64,000 bases of DNA, taken from positions 806,001 through 870,000 of the forward strand of contig JAAROD010000049.1 in the NCBI GenBank assembly GCA_012274445.1, in the 5' to 3' direction. How positions within the stretch are numbered: position 1 is the stretch's first letter; every line of letters begins with the position of its first letter. Below are positions 10,344 through 21,191 of the stretch, piece after piece. A program made the position numbers and the translations under genes. The notes beneath the pieces were generated by a model. It was not told the DNA's origin, ran no database searches, and saw only the letters and a program-made list of their open reading frames with translations. Source of the stretch: Sclerotiophoma versabilis. Taxonomy: Eukaryota; Ascomycota; Dothideomycetes; Pleosporales; Didymellaceae.

Positions 10344-10981
10344 GCACATCTGCCATATTGCTTTCACTGTCATTACTCCGGAACTGCCGTGGCACTACGA
10401 TTGGATGCAGTGGATCAACCATTTTGGAGTGATCATGTTATCGCACACTGAAGGCTTCCACGGGATTAATGAGGATTGGTGTCTATCAGCGAGTGTTTGA
10501 CAAGATCACAACAATGGAACGCCAATCCTTGCGGACGATGTTGTAGGTCTCAACCCACCTTTTCTGAAGATTGACACCATGCTATTGATAGGGTTCGTTC
10601 AGTTTGGGCTTTAGCGAAAGCGCAGGCTCGCTTCGCAGACTCTGCTTGTTACTGAAGCTCTCTGATATACTCAAATGATAAAACACCTGCTCGCAATGTA
10701 TACCTCTGGCCTGCTTATCAACATGTTTCTTGTTGCTTCGCATGCTCCTGAAAATCACTCCAGCTATTGAGTGATGTCTTCGCTTGTTGCTGATCGCTCA
10801 GATCATGGTTAGTATCGAATGCGCCGCTTCGCGGGGAGTCCATACTTCACCTTCACTTTCTTCGCAGTTTACACCAGCGCAGCGCCGGCGGCGTTTGCGC
10901 TCCACCTTGATATTGATCGCTTGGGTGCCTCCTTAAACCACAGTTCCAACGTCACCCCAATCCACTGCTAGCCCCTTCGAT
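10344..10981. other. Intergenic, possible decayed sequence
   Basis: About 0.64 kb with stops in all frames and no recognisable domain. Because the other small-ORF copies each precede a 2EXR or F-box-like gene, this may be a fully decayed member, but I cannot show that. Confidence 0.3.
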
Positions 10982-11137
10982 ATGGCGCCCCGTAAGCCGA
11001 CCGCAACCGCGAAGCCAGCAAAGAAGAGCCCTGTAAACCAAAGCAACATAATCGTCAAGCGACCCGCTCGTGGCTATCACAAGTACAAGAACGGCCTTTT
11101 GAATACCGTGCCAAAACGAGGGGAGATCGAGCTATAA
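10982..11137 (+). CDS. Small basic protein, 51 aa, copy 2
   Basis: Uninterrupted 51-codon frame, strongly basic at the start (MAPRKPTATAKPAKK) and ending with a conserved block VKRPARGYHKYKNGLL then PKRGEIEL. It has exactly the same length as the copy at 12290, with shared positions KRPxRxYHKxxxGxLxxxPKxxExxL and no gaps. It lies 21 bp upstream of the broken 2EXR frame at 11159. I do not recognise the family. It may be a short expressed gene or a conserved upstream ORF of the following gene. No signal peptide or transmembrane segment is seen. Confidence 0.45.
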   Translation: MAPRKPTATAKPAKKSPVNQSNIIVKRPARGYHKYKNGLLNTVPKRGEIEL

Positions 11138-11158
11138 GCTACTTGAACTTTTTTTAAG

Positions 11159-11771
11159 ATGCGAGTGACCGATAACACGGTGCGCAGGGTAAAGACCAAC
11201 CAGAGCTCGACACTGCTTCGCCTTCCTCCCGAGATTCGCAACCATATCTGGGAGTCTACTCTTGGTGCCAGCATCTCCGAAACCGCGTCTCTGGTGGGAG
11301 CAGGAGACCCATAGCCAAATTGACATCGCCATCCGACAAGCCCAGCATTGGCGTGGCTCTCTTGAGATGTTGCCGTCAGACCTACTCCGAGGCTGCATTC
11401 ATGCCCTTCCGCCTGAATACCGTAGCATTGGAACATATCTGGCATGTCAGGAAGGCTAAAAGGCTGCGTAAAATGCATCAACGCAAGCAAAAAACTACGA
11501 TTAAGATCGAAATTGGAGGTCACCATGGCTGGACAGGGGCCTGCTTTATTCCCAGTGTATGGCAAAGGATGTGTTCACGATGGCTTTCTCTGCTCTTAGA
11601 AATATTGACGTCGTTGTGTTTGATGGGTTCAAACCAGACAACACTTGCACTCCGGAAATAATCGAAACGGAGATCCGTTACGACTATGCACTGCTCTTGG
11701 ACAACAGTGTCATCACTTTGTCAGTGAAGGGGCTGCATTACCCGATGCCGAATACACACTACAGAGGCTAG
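11159..11771 (+). pseudogene. Broken 2EXR-domain gene
   Basis: 2EXR-type (F-box-like) protein remains. The frame from 11159 reads STLLRLPPEIRNHIWEST, the hallmark start of 2EXR proteins, and stops at 11312. A second frame carries ALLRCCRQTYSEAAFMPF and LNTVALEHIWHVRK, the next conserved block. A third frame (from about 11559) carries ALRNIDVVVFDGFKPDNT to a stop at 11771. At least two frame changes are needed. The first could be an intron (GTGGGA to AAG, about 48 nt), but the second has no convincing splice signals. I therefore call it a probable pseudogene, with a multi-exon gene as the alternative. Confidence 0.55.
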
Positions 11772-12289
11772 TGAGTGCTACGTGAGCTTCCTGTCCAATT
11801 TCTCCTAAAGATTACACTAGGTAAACACTTGGTAGATGGGTCTCCTAGCATTTCAGTATATCATTAGAGCATGTAATAGAATAATAATGTATGGATATGA
11901 CAAATTGATGAACGTAAACCATGGTCGTATGCATGCAAGAAATCTACACGAATGAATATCACATCCGGAAAAGCAGTTTCCGTAGTAAGCTCTTTTCAAT
12001 ACCAATGCTGGGGGGTAGATGTTCGCTCATTTCGATCAACATAGTGTCTGCATCATAACCCATCCAAAAAGTGTTGCAATTACGGATAATTTTCTTCTGG
12101 CCAGTACCATCAAGTCCGAATTTGCTGTGTAACTTTTACTTTGACATGTCCCTTAGCTTCACTCGCTGTCACATCAGCGCGGCTGCCTCTCTCACTTATT
12201 AGCTGCAACTACGTTGTTGACTTTTTTTTTGACTTCAAACATCACTGTTATCTCACCAGTCTGACTATAAGCCTCGCTAGCGACTTGAC
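11772..12289. other. Intergenic
   Basis: About 0.5 kb, AT-rich in places. No gene recognised. Confidence 0.35.
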
Positions 12290-12445
12290 ATGGTACTTTG
12301 CAAATCAGCCACTCATGTAGAGCCCAATAGAGCAGATTCCTTGCAAATGAGTGACGAATTGGAAAAGCGACCCCGCCGCAGGTACCACAAGTTTCGCAGC
12401 GGTGTCCTCCATCGTAATCCGAAGGGGTCAGAGAAGGACTTGTAA
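12290..12445 (+). CDS. Small basic protein, 51 aa, copy 3
   Basis: Uninterrupted 51-codon frame ending EKRPRRRYHKFRSGVL then PKGSEKDL. It aligns without gaps to the copy at 10982 over its C-terminal half. A downstream in-frame ATG at 12347 would give 32 aa and still include the conserved block. It lies 276 bp upstream of the F-box-like gene at 12722. Family unknown. The equal length of the two intact copies argues that the frame is under some constraint. Confidence 0.42.
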   Translation: MVLCKSATHVEPNRADSLQMSDELEKRPRRRYHKFRSGVLHRNPKGSEKDL

Positions 12446-12721
12446 GCGAGCTAGATAAGCCATCGGGAACAGACATTAATTGCATGTTATCACTGATACT
12501 ATGTAGTGCCATAGGAAGAGTAGGTAGCTATGTACGTGAAAGTTGATGCCTATCGTTCGTCCTGCACTAGCGTCTTGACGTACGACACCACCGGCTATTC
12601 TTGCCCTTTTGGACCGTTCCCCACCTCTCACATGTGGGCCGGCTAATGACCGACACTTACACACCAAGATCTCAATGGAGTCGGACACACCCTTCAACAT
12701 TACAAATGACTAGCAAAGACG

Positions 12722-13756
12722 ATGCATCTTAGACTACCGCTGGAAATTATCCTCAACGTGCTTGATCAGCTTGTTGAATCTTCGCTTGAACGGCAACCTA
12801 TCTTCGAACCCTCAAATCCCATTACCAAAACTTTGCGAGCACTCACACTCACCTCACGTTCGATATATCCGGTTGCCTCAAGATATTTATATCGTCACTG
12901 CCTTTACCTAAGCGATTGCGTAAGCTATGCATGCTTCAAAAGAACAATAGGAATCGATCTTGGTGGTAACCATCCCCAATCACTTGCTCATGGACAAGCT
13001 GGACGAAGTAATGAGTTATGGAACGATGCTAAACTACTTCAATATGTTACTTCTGTCTTCATATCACCGATGGAGATGCCAAGTGCAGAGTTGACATATA
13101 CTCGATGTACACCTATGGTCCGACTCCCACAAATCGTGGATCTTTGCAACATCATCGGCGCCACACTCAAACGGCTGGTTTTGGACATGCGGCATGTCAA
13201 TTCGCCACCTAGTGAGATTGAACATGCTAGACTTTCTCAAAGGGAGTCGGACATGTTCTTAGGGATGCCAAATCTGGAGGAGCTGGTCACAAGCTATGAT
13301 GTCCTGGACTACTTTCGTGTACCGCCGCCAAATCTGAAAAGACTGGCTATTACGCTGCAAGACCTTCAAGATTTAGCCATTAGATTCTGCTTCTCCGTCT
13401 CATCACTGCGGACCCTGATCCTGTTCCGGCCAGTGGAGTTAAGTGCAGCAGATATCAACAGCCTTTTCTCCGCGTACAGGGGCCAACACTTAGATGTCAT
13501 CTTCGTGAACGTCAACTCGAACCACCGAACTCCAAAAGGCACTAGAGACTGGACTGACGATGACGCGGTCATGATCTGGGAAGCAGACGTACCGACGAGC
13601 TTCTATGGCGACGAAGATGACCTCACCCTCTGCGATAACTGGATATGGACCCATGCGGTTAAGGGTACAATTTGGACTCAGGAGAACAGGAGAATGGCTT
13701 CCTGGCCTGATATTCAGCGAAGACTCTCAGGCCCTGTTCATCACATCACAAATTGA
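12722..13756 (+). CDS. F-box-like protein, intronless
   Basis: 344-aa protein from a single exon. The N-terminus HLRLPLEIILNVLDQLVESS has the pattern of an F-box-like motif, followed by LRALTLTSRSIYPVASRYLY, the usual second helix. The middle part resembles leucine-rich scaffold segments (NLKRLAITLQDLQDLAIRFC, SVSSLRTLILFRP). Fungal proteins of this layout are large, fast-evolving families thought to be SCF substrate adaptors. That role is from the family, not from this sequence. No membrane segments are seen. It lies beside the small-ORF copies and the broken 2EXR gene, so the locus is rich in this type of protein. Confidence 0.7.
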   Translation: MHLRLPLEIILNVLDQLVESSLERQPIFEPSNPITKTLRALTLTSRSIYPVASRYLYRHCLYLSDCVSYACFKRTIGIDLGGNHPQSLAHGQAGRSNELWNDAKLLQYVTSVFISPMEMPSAELTYTRCTPMVRLPQIVDLCNIIGATLKRLVLDMRHVNSPPSEIEHARLSQRESDMFLGMPNLEELVTSYDVLDYFRVPPPNLKRLAITLQDLQDLAIRFCFSVSSLRTLILFRPVELSAADINSLFSAYRGQHLDVIFVNVNSNHRTPKGTRDWTDDDAVMIWEADVPTSFYGDEDDLTLCDNWIWTHAVKGTIWTQENRRMASWPDIQRRLSGPVHHITN

Positions 13757-13933
13757 TTACAGATTTGCTTGATGTAACAAAACGGATCTTTCTGGTAAGA
13801 GTTGCGCAAGTATAATAATGCATAGGGAACTTTCAGTTGAAGGAGACTCCAGGCTAGTACGTTTTTAGGACTGATAAGGGAAACAAAGTGAGGAGTTGAC
13901 AGTTCTGCTTATGTACCGAGTTAGTTTGATAAT

Positions 13934-15045
13934 TTACGCAACAGCGGCCTGCTGCCCTTGATTCATCAACACCTCCCCTGCCGCTTTGGCTGCCGCTTCC
14001 TTCTTGTACCTCTCTGCCCTTCCGTACGAGTCCGCGTATCCGTTCTTGATTGCTTGCTCCACAGTGATCGGCGGCCACTTCGGCTCCTCACCTTCTTTCC
14101 TGCAGTTCGGCAGGCACTTGACTTCGTAATCTGGGTTCCCAGAGAAGAACACAGGGATACTGTAGCGCTCCTCTCCACTCTTGTTGATCACGCGATGAAG
14201 ATTGGAGATGTACTTGTCGTTCGACCAGCGCATCATCAGATTACCTAGGTTCACGACGAAAGCACCAGGTGTAGGTGCGACTTCGAGCCATTCTTTTGTG
14301 GAGTAGTCGTAGACTTGCAGACCAGCGACTTCGCCTTGGAGAAGTATGGTGACGCAACCGAAGTCTGTGTGTGCACCAATGCCTCGTATCAGCTTTGCCG
14401 AGCTGTCTGCGGGTTGAGACGGGTAATGCAGAAGGCGCATTGTGGCAACTGCGCCACTGCTAAACTCGTCGAACCAACTTTCATCCAGATCCAACGTTAG
14501 GGCCAGTACCTTAAGGATATCTTTTGCAAGGTCGACAACCTGGCTGTAGTATTCTAGTGCTGTGCTTCTGAAGTCATCAACACCTGGAAGGATTTCGTTG
14601 GATGGCCACATGTTAGGACCGGAATTGAGCTTTTTGTTGACAAAGTACGGGTGGTTCTTTGTGATCTCGTCGCCGATATAGAAACCTTCCTTCAGCTCAG
14701 GTAGTGTGCCTTCCTCAAGAATTTGTGACTTCATCAGCTCGTATCCACGGTTCCATGTGTTTGTCGTGTCCTTGTTTACTGTGTTCTTCTGCTCCAGCTC
14801 AAGGTCGAAGAACTTCTTGTTCCACTCCATAATCTTATTTTGCAACTCAAGAGGCACGCTATGGCCTGTGATCTGAAAGAATCCATTGTGCAAGCAGCAG
14901 TTCCTGACTTCTTCTACAAGCCTCTTTTTGGCCGAGGGATCGTTCTTGTAGAAGCCTTGGTCTAGTCAGAGAGGAGCACTCAGTGTGACGCAGAATACGT
15001 ACTTGAAAAGTCAAGGATTGGTGGTGCGTCACCCGCGCTCGGCAT
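13934..15045 (-). CDS. 2-oxoglutarate/Fe(II)-dependent oxygenase (IPNS-like)
   Basis: Non-haem iron oxygenase of the isopenicillin-N-synthase-like superfamily. Exons 15045-15003 and 14961-13934 give 356 aa. The N-terminal DIOX_N part includes CCLHNGFFQITGHSVP. The Fe ligands appear as HTD in GIGAHTDFGCVTILLQ and the distal His in SNLHRVINKS, and the 2OG-binding RxS motif as RYSIP followed by FFSGNPDYEV. All metal ligands are present, so it should be active. The substrate is unknown; relatives act in secondary metabolism and catabolism. The intron could end at TAG (used here) or six bases later at AAG. It is divergent from the sugar transporter at 16500 over a 1.45 kb spacer. Confidence 0.88.
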
Positions 15046-16499
15046 TTTAACACTTGTTGTAACTAGTCAATGGTTCGGTGGGTCTATATGCGATAGTTAA
15101 GACAACTGTGCAGTGCGCGAATGTGATGAATGTTGTGTTGTTATTGCAAATGATTAGCAGCGCCTTATAGAGCGTTTATACAACCTCATCCTCGCCCCTC
15201 AATATCTATCTCCGACACTGGTACCCCTCATGCAACGCGTATCGATAGCAGCGGAGCGTGTCGAAGATGGGGGTTTTCCACGATGCCGGCAAAGCTCCGA
15301 AAGGAATTCACCCCACCAGTCCCACTCTTGAGCGCATCGCGCCAGACACGCTGACTCAGCCTCCTGTTGTAAGAGACATCATAAGATTGAATCTGACGGA
15401 TCCAATCATGAAATGAAGGTTGGGGTAGGTTATCAGATCGTGGGGTTCGTGCGAGATGGCTAGCGTGTTCCTTTCGTGCCGCGTGTGGAAGCTCTCAGAC
15501 CTCATCATCAACCTCTCGAATACAGACTTGCCAGCCTTTTTGACTCCTGTTCCGTGTCCGGCTTGTTCAATTAGCGCGCAACTCCTGTCCGATCACCCGA
15601 CCGACACTCCATCAGCTTCCGTCTGTTGTCACAAGCAGCTATTACGAGTCTAAGCCGTTCCGTTGTAACCAGTCAACTTTTCACACTCTGATTTATTGGA
15701 CAAGTTGCCAACTACAGGCTATACTTTGGCCTGTTCCTTTCAGCACAGGAATGCAGTCGAGCTGCAAACGGATGACTCGAGGCCACCACATGGCCTGGCA
15801 AGCTAAGCGAACACACAGAATGCAATCCTCCGCATGCCCAACGCGGAGATCTCGCTCAGCCTTCTGACGAGGTTGTGCTTTGCAAGACCTTCGTCACCAT
15901 GCGACAGTACATGCCTTTTCTGGGCATCGTCACAGCGAGGCCGAGTTCCGAGCAACAAGCAATGCCACGACCAGTCACGTGTCTACCCCAGATTCACTAC
16001 GTGCTTGGTGTCCGCACCGACGTTCCTCCTGCATCCGGTCTAATCACGCCTTTGATTTGCTTTCAGTCGGGCCGCATACCCTCTAGCCCTTCCATCAGCC
16101 CCTTAAAGCATAATCTTCGTATGGTCAAGCCACTGGACGCTTTGTTTGTTCCGGCTGCACTTACCACCACCAGATCCCACAGATTCGACTAGCCCTTGGC
16201 TTCCGTACTTGACAGCCCCGTTGAGACTCACATCTGCTAAAACATGTATCCGGTGACCTCTTCGACCTACCTTGGCTCACGTTAGTGGTTATGTTAAGCC
16301 GGTCAAACTCTTGGATCTCGCTTCGAGGGTGCCGCAACCATCTGTGAGGTGAAGCCAGACAGTGGCCTCCGTATGTGGCACAAAATTTGTTCATACATGA
16401 CGTGTCTCAGTTATATAGGCAGGGCTCTATCCGGTGTCGCAACTCTTCGATCTTAGGCAAAGCCTGTACTTACGCTCATAATCTAGTTTTACAAAAACT
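15046..16499. promoter_or_regulatory. Long divergent spacer between oxygenase and transporter
   Basis: About 1.45 kb between two divergent genes. Short open frames occur on both strands (for example 15456-15653, 15875-16192) but none has recognisable features. It may contain shared regulatory sites; none could be defined. Confidence 0.35.
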
Positions 16500-18323
16500 A
16501 TGTTTGAAGGAAAGGGACGACGATCTTCAGTGGTCTCACACAACCATTTTGATGATGGCACAATTCGTGTCAACGACGAAGCCATACGGCGACTGAGTGT
16601 CGTCCGCACCAACATTGCACAACAGCAAGAGGACGCTAGACTTGCTACCGAAGCAGAGAAGACAATGACTGTCCGACAAGCCATCCGCTTGTACAAGTGG
16701 GCAATCATTTATTCAATGGCTATGAGCTTAGCAGTTGTGATGGAAGGGTAAGTTGAAATACTCACACAAGAAGCCTTGTTGACCATCTGTAGGTACGATC
16801 TTGCAGCTATGGGCTCTTTTCTTGGCTACGATCAATTCCGTAAACGCTTCGGTACGGAGCTTGATCTAGATGGTAACCCTAGGATCTCGCCTGCCTGGCA
16901 AGCCGGCATCCAGAACGGTGTTCAAGCAGGCTCCATCATTGGTCTTTGGGCCAACGGCTACATCTCGGAATGGTTTGGTTACAAGAAGACCATGTATGGC
17001 GCTCTGCTCGCATCTGTCATCTTCAACTTCCTCCACTTCTTTGCACAAGGCATTGGCATGATCGTGGCCGGTTCCGTTCTGCTAGGTCTGCCATGGGGAA
17101 TTTTCCAAACTCTTACCGTTACCTACGCTTCGGACATCACTCCTTCAACCATTCGCCCTTATCTGACTACCTATATCAACCTCTGCTGGGTCATCGGCCA
17201 ACTCGTCGCAGCAGGCGCACTTCGTGGCTGCCAAACCTTAGGCAATGACTGGGGTTGGCGCATTCCAATCGCAATTCAATGGGTATGGGTCCCGTTCATC
17301 TTCCTTGGCGCTTACATGGCTCCTGAGTCCCCCTGGTGGCTTGTCCGCAAGGGCCGCTACGAAGAAGCGAGAGCGTCACTTATCAAGGCTACAGCACCGC
17401 AGCCAGATGTTCACTTCGATCCAGACCAGGCCCTTGCTTTGATCAAGCACACAAACGACCTCGAGCAAGCGATGAACGAGGGTGTCAACTACCTTGATTG
17501 TTTCAGGGGTGTTGAAAAGCGCCGTACACTCATTGCCTGCGTCGTGTGGCTTACGCAAGCGCTATGCGGTGCTGCAATGATGGGATACTCCGTGCAAATT
17601 TACCGCGAGTCTGGTCTTAACGAGGAGGGTGCGCTTAATCTCAACATCGGCCAGTACTGCCTTGGCGTTATTGGTACTATAGGCTCGTGGTTTCTTATGC
17701 GCCGCATTGGACGCCGGACGCTGTACGTCTACGGTTTGATCATTCTCTTTGGCTTCCTCATGGTAATTGGTGGTCTTGGTGTTATTTCGCGTGATAACAC
17801 TGGTGCGGCGTGGGCCTTGGGAAGTCTCTTGCTGGTCTATACGCTCTTCTACAACTTCACAGTCGGCCCAGTATGCTACGCTATTGTTGCGGAGATCTCA
17901 TCGACACGACTGAAGATCAAGACTGTTGTCCTCGCACGTAATGTTTACAACCTTGTAAGTCTCGACTCCATGTAACACTATTGGGGTAGAGCACTGACTC
18001 TTGACTAGGGAAGTATCTTCAACAACATCGTTGTCCCACGCATGCTCTCGCCTACAGAGTGGAACTGGGCCGGCATGACTGGTTTCTTCTATGGCGGACT
18101 CACTGCTCTGCTCGTCACCTTCATGTGGTTCATGCTACCTGAGACGAAGGATAGGACATTTGCTGAGCTTGACGTTTTGTTCGAAAATAAGGTGTCGGCA
18201 AGGAAGTTTGCAAAGGCTAACGTGGACCAATTCTCAGGCCACACTATGGCCATCAAAGTCGACAGTGATGGAAGTAGCAGCGACGGCGAGAAGCCTGGTG
18301 TTCTCAGACGTGAGGAAGTTTGA
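16500..18323 (+). CDS. MFS sugar transporter (alpha-glucoside permease type)
   Basis: Major facilitator of the sugar-porter family, closest in style to fungal maltose/alpha-glucoside permeases. Exons 16500-16747, 16793-17954 and 18009-18323 give 574 aa. A hydrophilic N-terminal tail of about 70 residues precedes about 12 transmembrane helices. Family signatures are the loop-2 region GYISEWFGYKKTMYGALLAS, the motif PESPWWLVRKGR before the central loop, MRRIGRRTLYVYG in the second half, and LPETKDRTFAELDVLFE at the end. Both introns are about 45-54 nt, and the last one splits the NVYNL/GSIFNNIV helix. The protein looks complete. The actual sugar cannot be told from sequence. The long shared upstream spacer with the 2OG oxygenase may mean co-regulation, which is inference. 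Confidence 0.9.
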
Positions 18324-18778
18324 GTGCTTCAGAGGCCGATCTTGCGTATTTACTGTCGTTAGTGTTACTAGATGTTCTGTACTTAGGTCGGATACAGTTA
18401 GTGTCTTCTTCTTTGTCTAATAAAACGTCCCTGCTTGAGATCTCACATGTAAGCCTTGATCCATAGTGATCACAATAGTGGAGACCTGCTTCCCAGTAAC
18501 AGCATTGACAGCATTGAAGTGGTGCGGAAACACCGCTATCTCTATTGGCTGTTGCACCTTCCACAACCCCACATGCCCCACATTCCATGGATTTGACCTG
18601 CTTTGCTCAGCTTGACAAAGCAGAAAGCACGCTAAGCCCTACGCCTCTAATGCGCCGCTTTGCTAAACATTTACCAAGCACATGTCATGATGGCTGGATT
18701 CCACTTAAACCCCTCAAAACCCTTCCTCGAAGATTCTCGACCCTCGTCACATAGCCATATAACCCACCTGTTCGACTG
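18324..18778. other. Intergenic
   Basis: About 0.45 kb holding the transporter 3' end and the pirin gene promoter. No gene recognised. Confidence 0.35.
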
Positions 18779-19885
18779 ATGAAGACGCTCCCCTCTATCT
18801 TTTTCGCCATTATCGCAATTGCAGCAGCAATCTACAACAATCCATATATGCTCTCGCGCTTTACACGCTTGACGAAACACTTCACACCTACACGCAACTT
18901 CACAACTACCTCTGCAGACATGGCTGCAAACGGCATGTTCCGCGGCTTGCCCGTCATCCCAGATGAACAGTTTACCACCACAGCGCCCCGCAAGATCGCC
19001 AAGTCCTTCCTCGCAGTCGAGCAGTCTGAAGGAGCAGGCGCTCGTGTCCGCCGTTCCGTTGGCACACCCAAGCTGCGCAACTTCTCGCCGTTCCTCATGC
19101 TCGACCACTTCAGCATTCCTCCTGGGGCTGGCTTCCCTGATCACCCCCACCGCGGGCAAGAGACTATCACGTACCTGCTCTCTGGCGCTGTGGACCACGA
19201 AGACTTCGCAGGGAACAAAGGCACAATCGAGACAGGCGATCTCCAGTTCATGACTGCCGGACGTGGTATCGTACATGCGGAGATGCCACAACAGAACGAG
19301 AAAGGCGAAGCGAACGTGGGCATGCAGCTCTGGGTCGATCTGCCTAAGGAGCTCAAGTCCTGCGAGCCGAGATACCGCGATCTGCGAGCTAAGGAGATTC
19401 CTCAGGCTACATCAGAGGACGGTAAAGTCAAGGTCAAGGTCATTAGCGGCCTAGCATACGGCACAGAGTCTCTGAAGGAGCTTGCGTACACACCGGTGTG
19501 GCTCCTTGACTTCACAGTCCAGCCTGGTGGTACTGTCAAGCAGAGTTTACCAAAGGGCTGGAACGCTTTTGCTTATCTCCTGAACGGCACCACCATATTC
19601 TCCACCGGCGGCGAGTCGCGACCGATCGAGCAGTACCACAATGTTGTCTTCGAGAAGGAGGGCGATAGCATCGAGGCCTCGGTCGAGGAGGGTGCAGAGC
19701 AAGAGTCGAGGTTCATTCTGGTTGCTGGGCTGCCGCTCGACCAGCCTATTGTTCAGTACGGACCTTTTGTTGTAACATCAAGAGACGAGGTCATCCAGGC
19801 TATGACTGACTACCAGACACACTCGAACGGTTTCGAACGAGCGTACAACTGGGAGAGTGAGATTGGAAAGAGTATGGTCCACTAG
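18779..19885 (+). CDS. Pirin family protein
   Basis: Bicupin pirin-type protein, 368 aa, single exon. Metal ligands of the N-terminal cupin are visible in GFPDHPHRGQETITYLLSG (two His) and in GIVHAEMPQQNE (His and Glu), as expected for Fe-binding pirins. The C-terminal cupin starts around LPKGWNAFAYLLNG. The first 47 residues include a hydrophobic stretch (SIFFAIIAIAAAIY) followed by basic and hydroxylated residues (RFTRLTKHFTPTRNFTTTSA), which could be a mitochondrial or membrane-targeting leader; starting at the later Met (residue 48 region, DMAANGMFRG) would give a cytosolic form. Pirins act as quercetinases or transcription cofactors in different lineages. Function here is not determinable. 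Confidence 0.9.
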   Translation: MKTLPSIFFAIIAIAAAIYNNPYMLSRFTRLTKHFTPTRNFTTTSADMAANGMFRGLPVIPDEQFTTTAPRKIAKSFLAVEQSEGAGARVRRSVGTPKLRNFSPFLMLDHFSIPPGAGFPDHPHRGQETITYLLSGAVDHEDFAGNKGTIETGDLQFMTAGRGIVHAEMPQQNEKGEANVGMQLWVDLPKELKSCEPRYRDLRAKEIPQATSEDGKVKVKVISGLAYGTESLKELAYTPVWLLDFTVQPGGTVKQSLPKGWNAFAYLLNGTTIFSTGGESRPIEQYHNVVFEKEGDSIEASVEEGAEQESRFILVAGLPLDQPIVQYGPFVVTSRDEVIQAMTDYQTHSNGFERAYNWESEIGKSMVH

Positions 19886-21191
19886 ACCACACTTGTGCTT
19901 AATGAAGTCACCAGGAGGTGATGAGCGTGTATATACCATTTCTGGTTTCTATCTTCATCAACACATTTTATCTTTTCTTTAAACATCTTTCAGTTCTCTT
20001 GTGATCTATCACATTGCATCGCAACATTGTGCATGCTCCAATGCACATCTTGTACCTCGATTTGCACGTGCGCGTGATTCTGCCCGTCTTTGAATCGATA
20101 TCCTAGTACCTCAACTGGGAAATTGAACAACCGAAATCTCTGCCTGACTTCCGAACAGATTCTGCCGATCACCACATGGAAGAATCTGTTCTTTCCCTTT
20201 GTGCTCAAAACTTGAATTGATGAGCAAACAAGCGTTTGCCGTTTGTTCAACGTGCAGAATGCATTTTGGATAGCCCGTTGGCCCCTCAGGATACAAAGAT
20301 CGCTCGTAAAACAACCCACAAGTAACTTTGCGCTTTGACAGTGACCTCCTAAAAATGGACTATTAGCCTCGCTGCTCTCCGTCTTCTTGTGCTTACTTCA
20401 TATTACAGTCACGATGTCACTGTCGAAAAACGTGGCGGAGATCAGCATGTGTGACTAGGCTCCCATTTAAACTACGCATAAGAGATCTTTGTCACCACGC
20501 CTTCTCTCCTTGGCTCCAAGTCTCTGGAATTACTTTTTCCGATACCATGGATTTATCTCTTGCTCTTGCTTTTTTCTTTTACTTGAAAATGTGTATTCTT
20601 CAAATCTCGAAACCAATGAGTCTATGAGAAAAATTGTGCCCCTATGTTCTTTGATGCTAGACCAGATCATATATTTAGGAAAGGTCTGACCACCTCTTTG
20701 GGTTCATTCGGACTTAGATCAAACTAAGTGGAGAGCATGATGTGGCACAATGATGTTGTAATAAGACGACATGCCTGACATATGGTTACCAAGCTTTGTA
20801 TCATAGTTTGCCATTATCCAAGGTATTTCTGTAGATCTTAATATGAGCGTAACATGCATGACGTTGCAAGAATTGATGCCAGTCAAGGGCCTAAATTTCA
20901 GACCGAATTGCGCGATCTGTTTTTCCACACCCATGGTAGTATCTTCGAATACTGGTACGGAATGTTTATCAGTAGCCCCAGTACCTGCGTTACCCTTCTC
21001 ATGTCGGGTATTGTTGACAGTCTTGACACCTTCCTGATTTAGCAGCTATGCGTAGATCCGCTACTCTACCAACGATGTCGCGATATGCAACATGATGGCA
21101 CTATCCGCGGAAGCATCATCTATAAGAAATGTTTAAAACCCACATGAAGCCGTGAGTCGCTTTCAGATCGCAGGAATTGCCAGCCTTCACC
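19886..21191. other. Intergenic, 1.3 kb
   Basis: No gene recognised. A 109-codon minus-strand frame at 19990-20319 has no known features. Elevated AT content and many short frames suggest non-coding or decayed sequence. Confidence 0.35.

Noticed and set aside
19990..20319. 109-codon minus-strand frame
   Set aside because: No domain, no conserved pattern and no neighbouring exons; likely chance.
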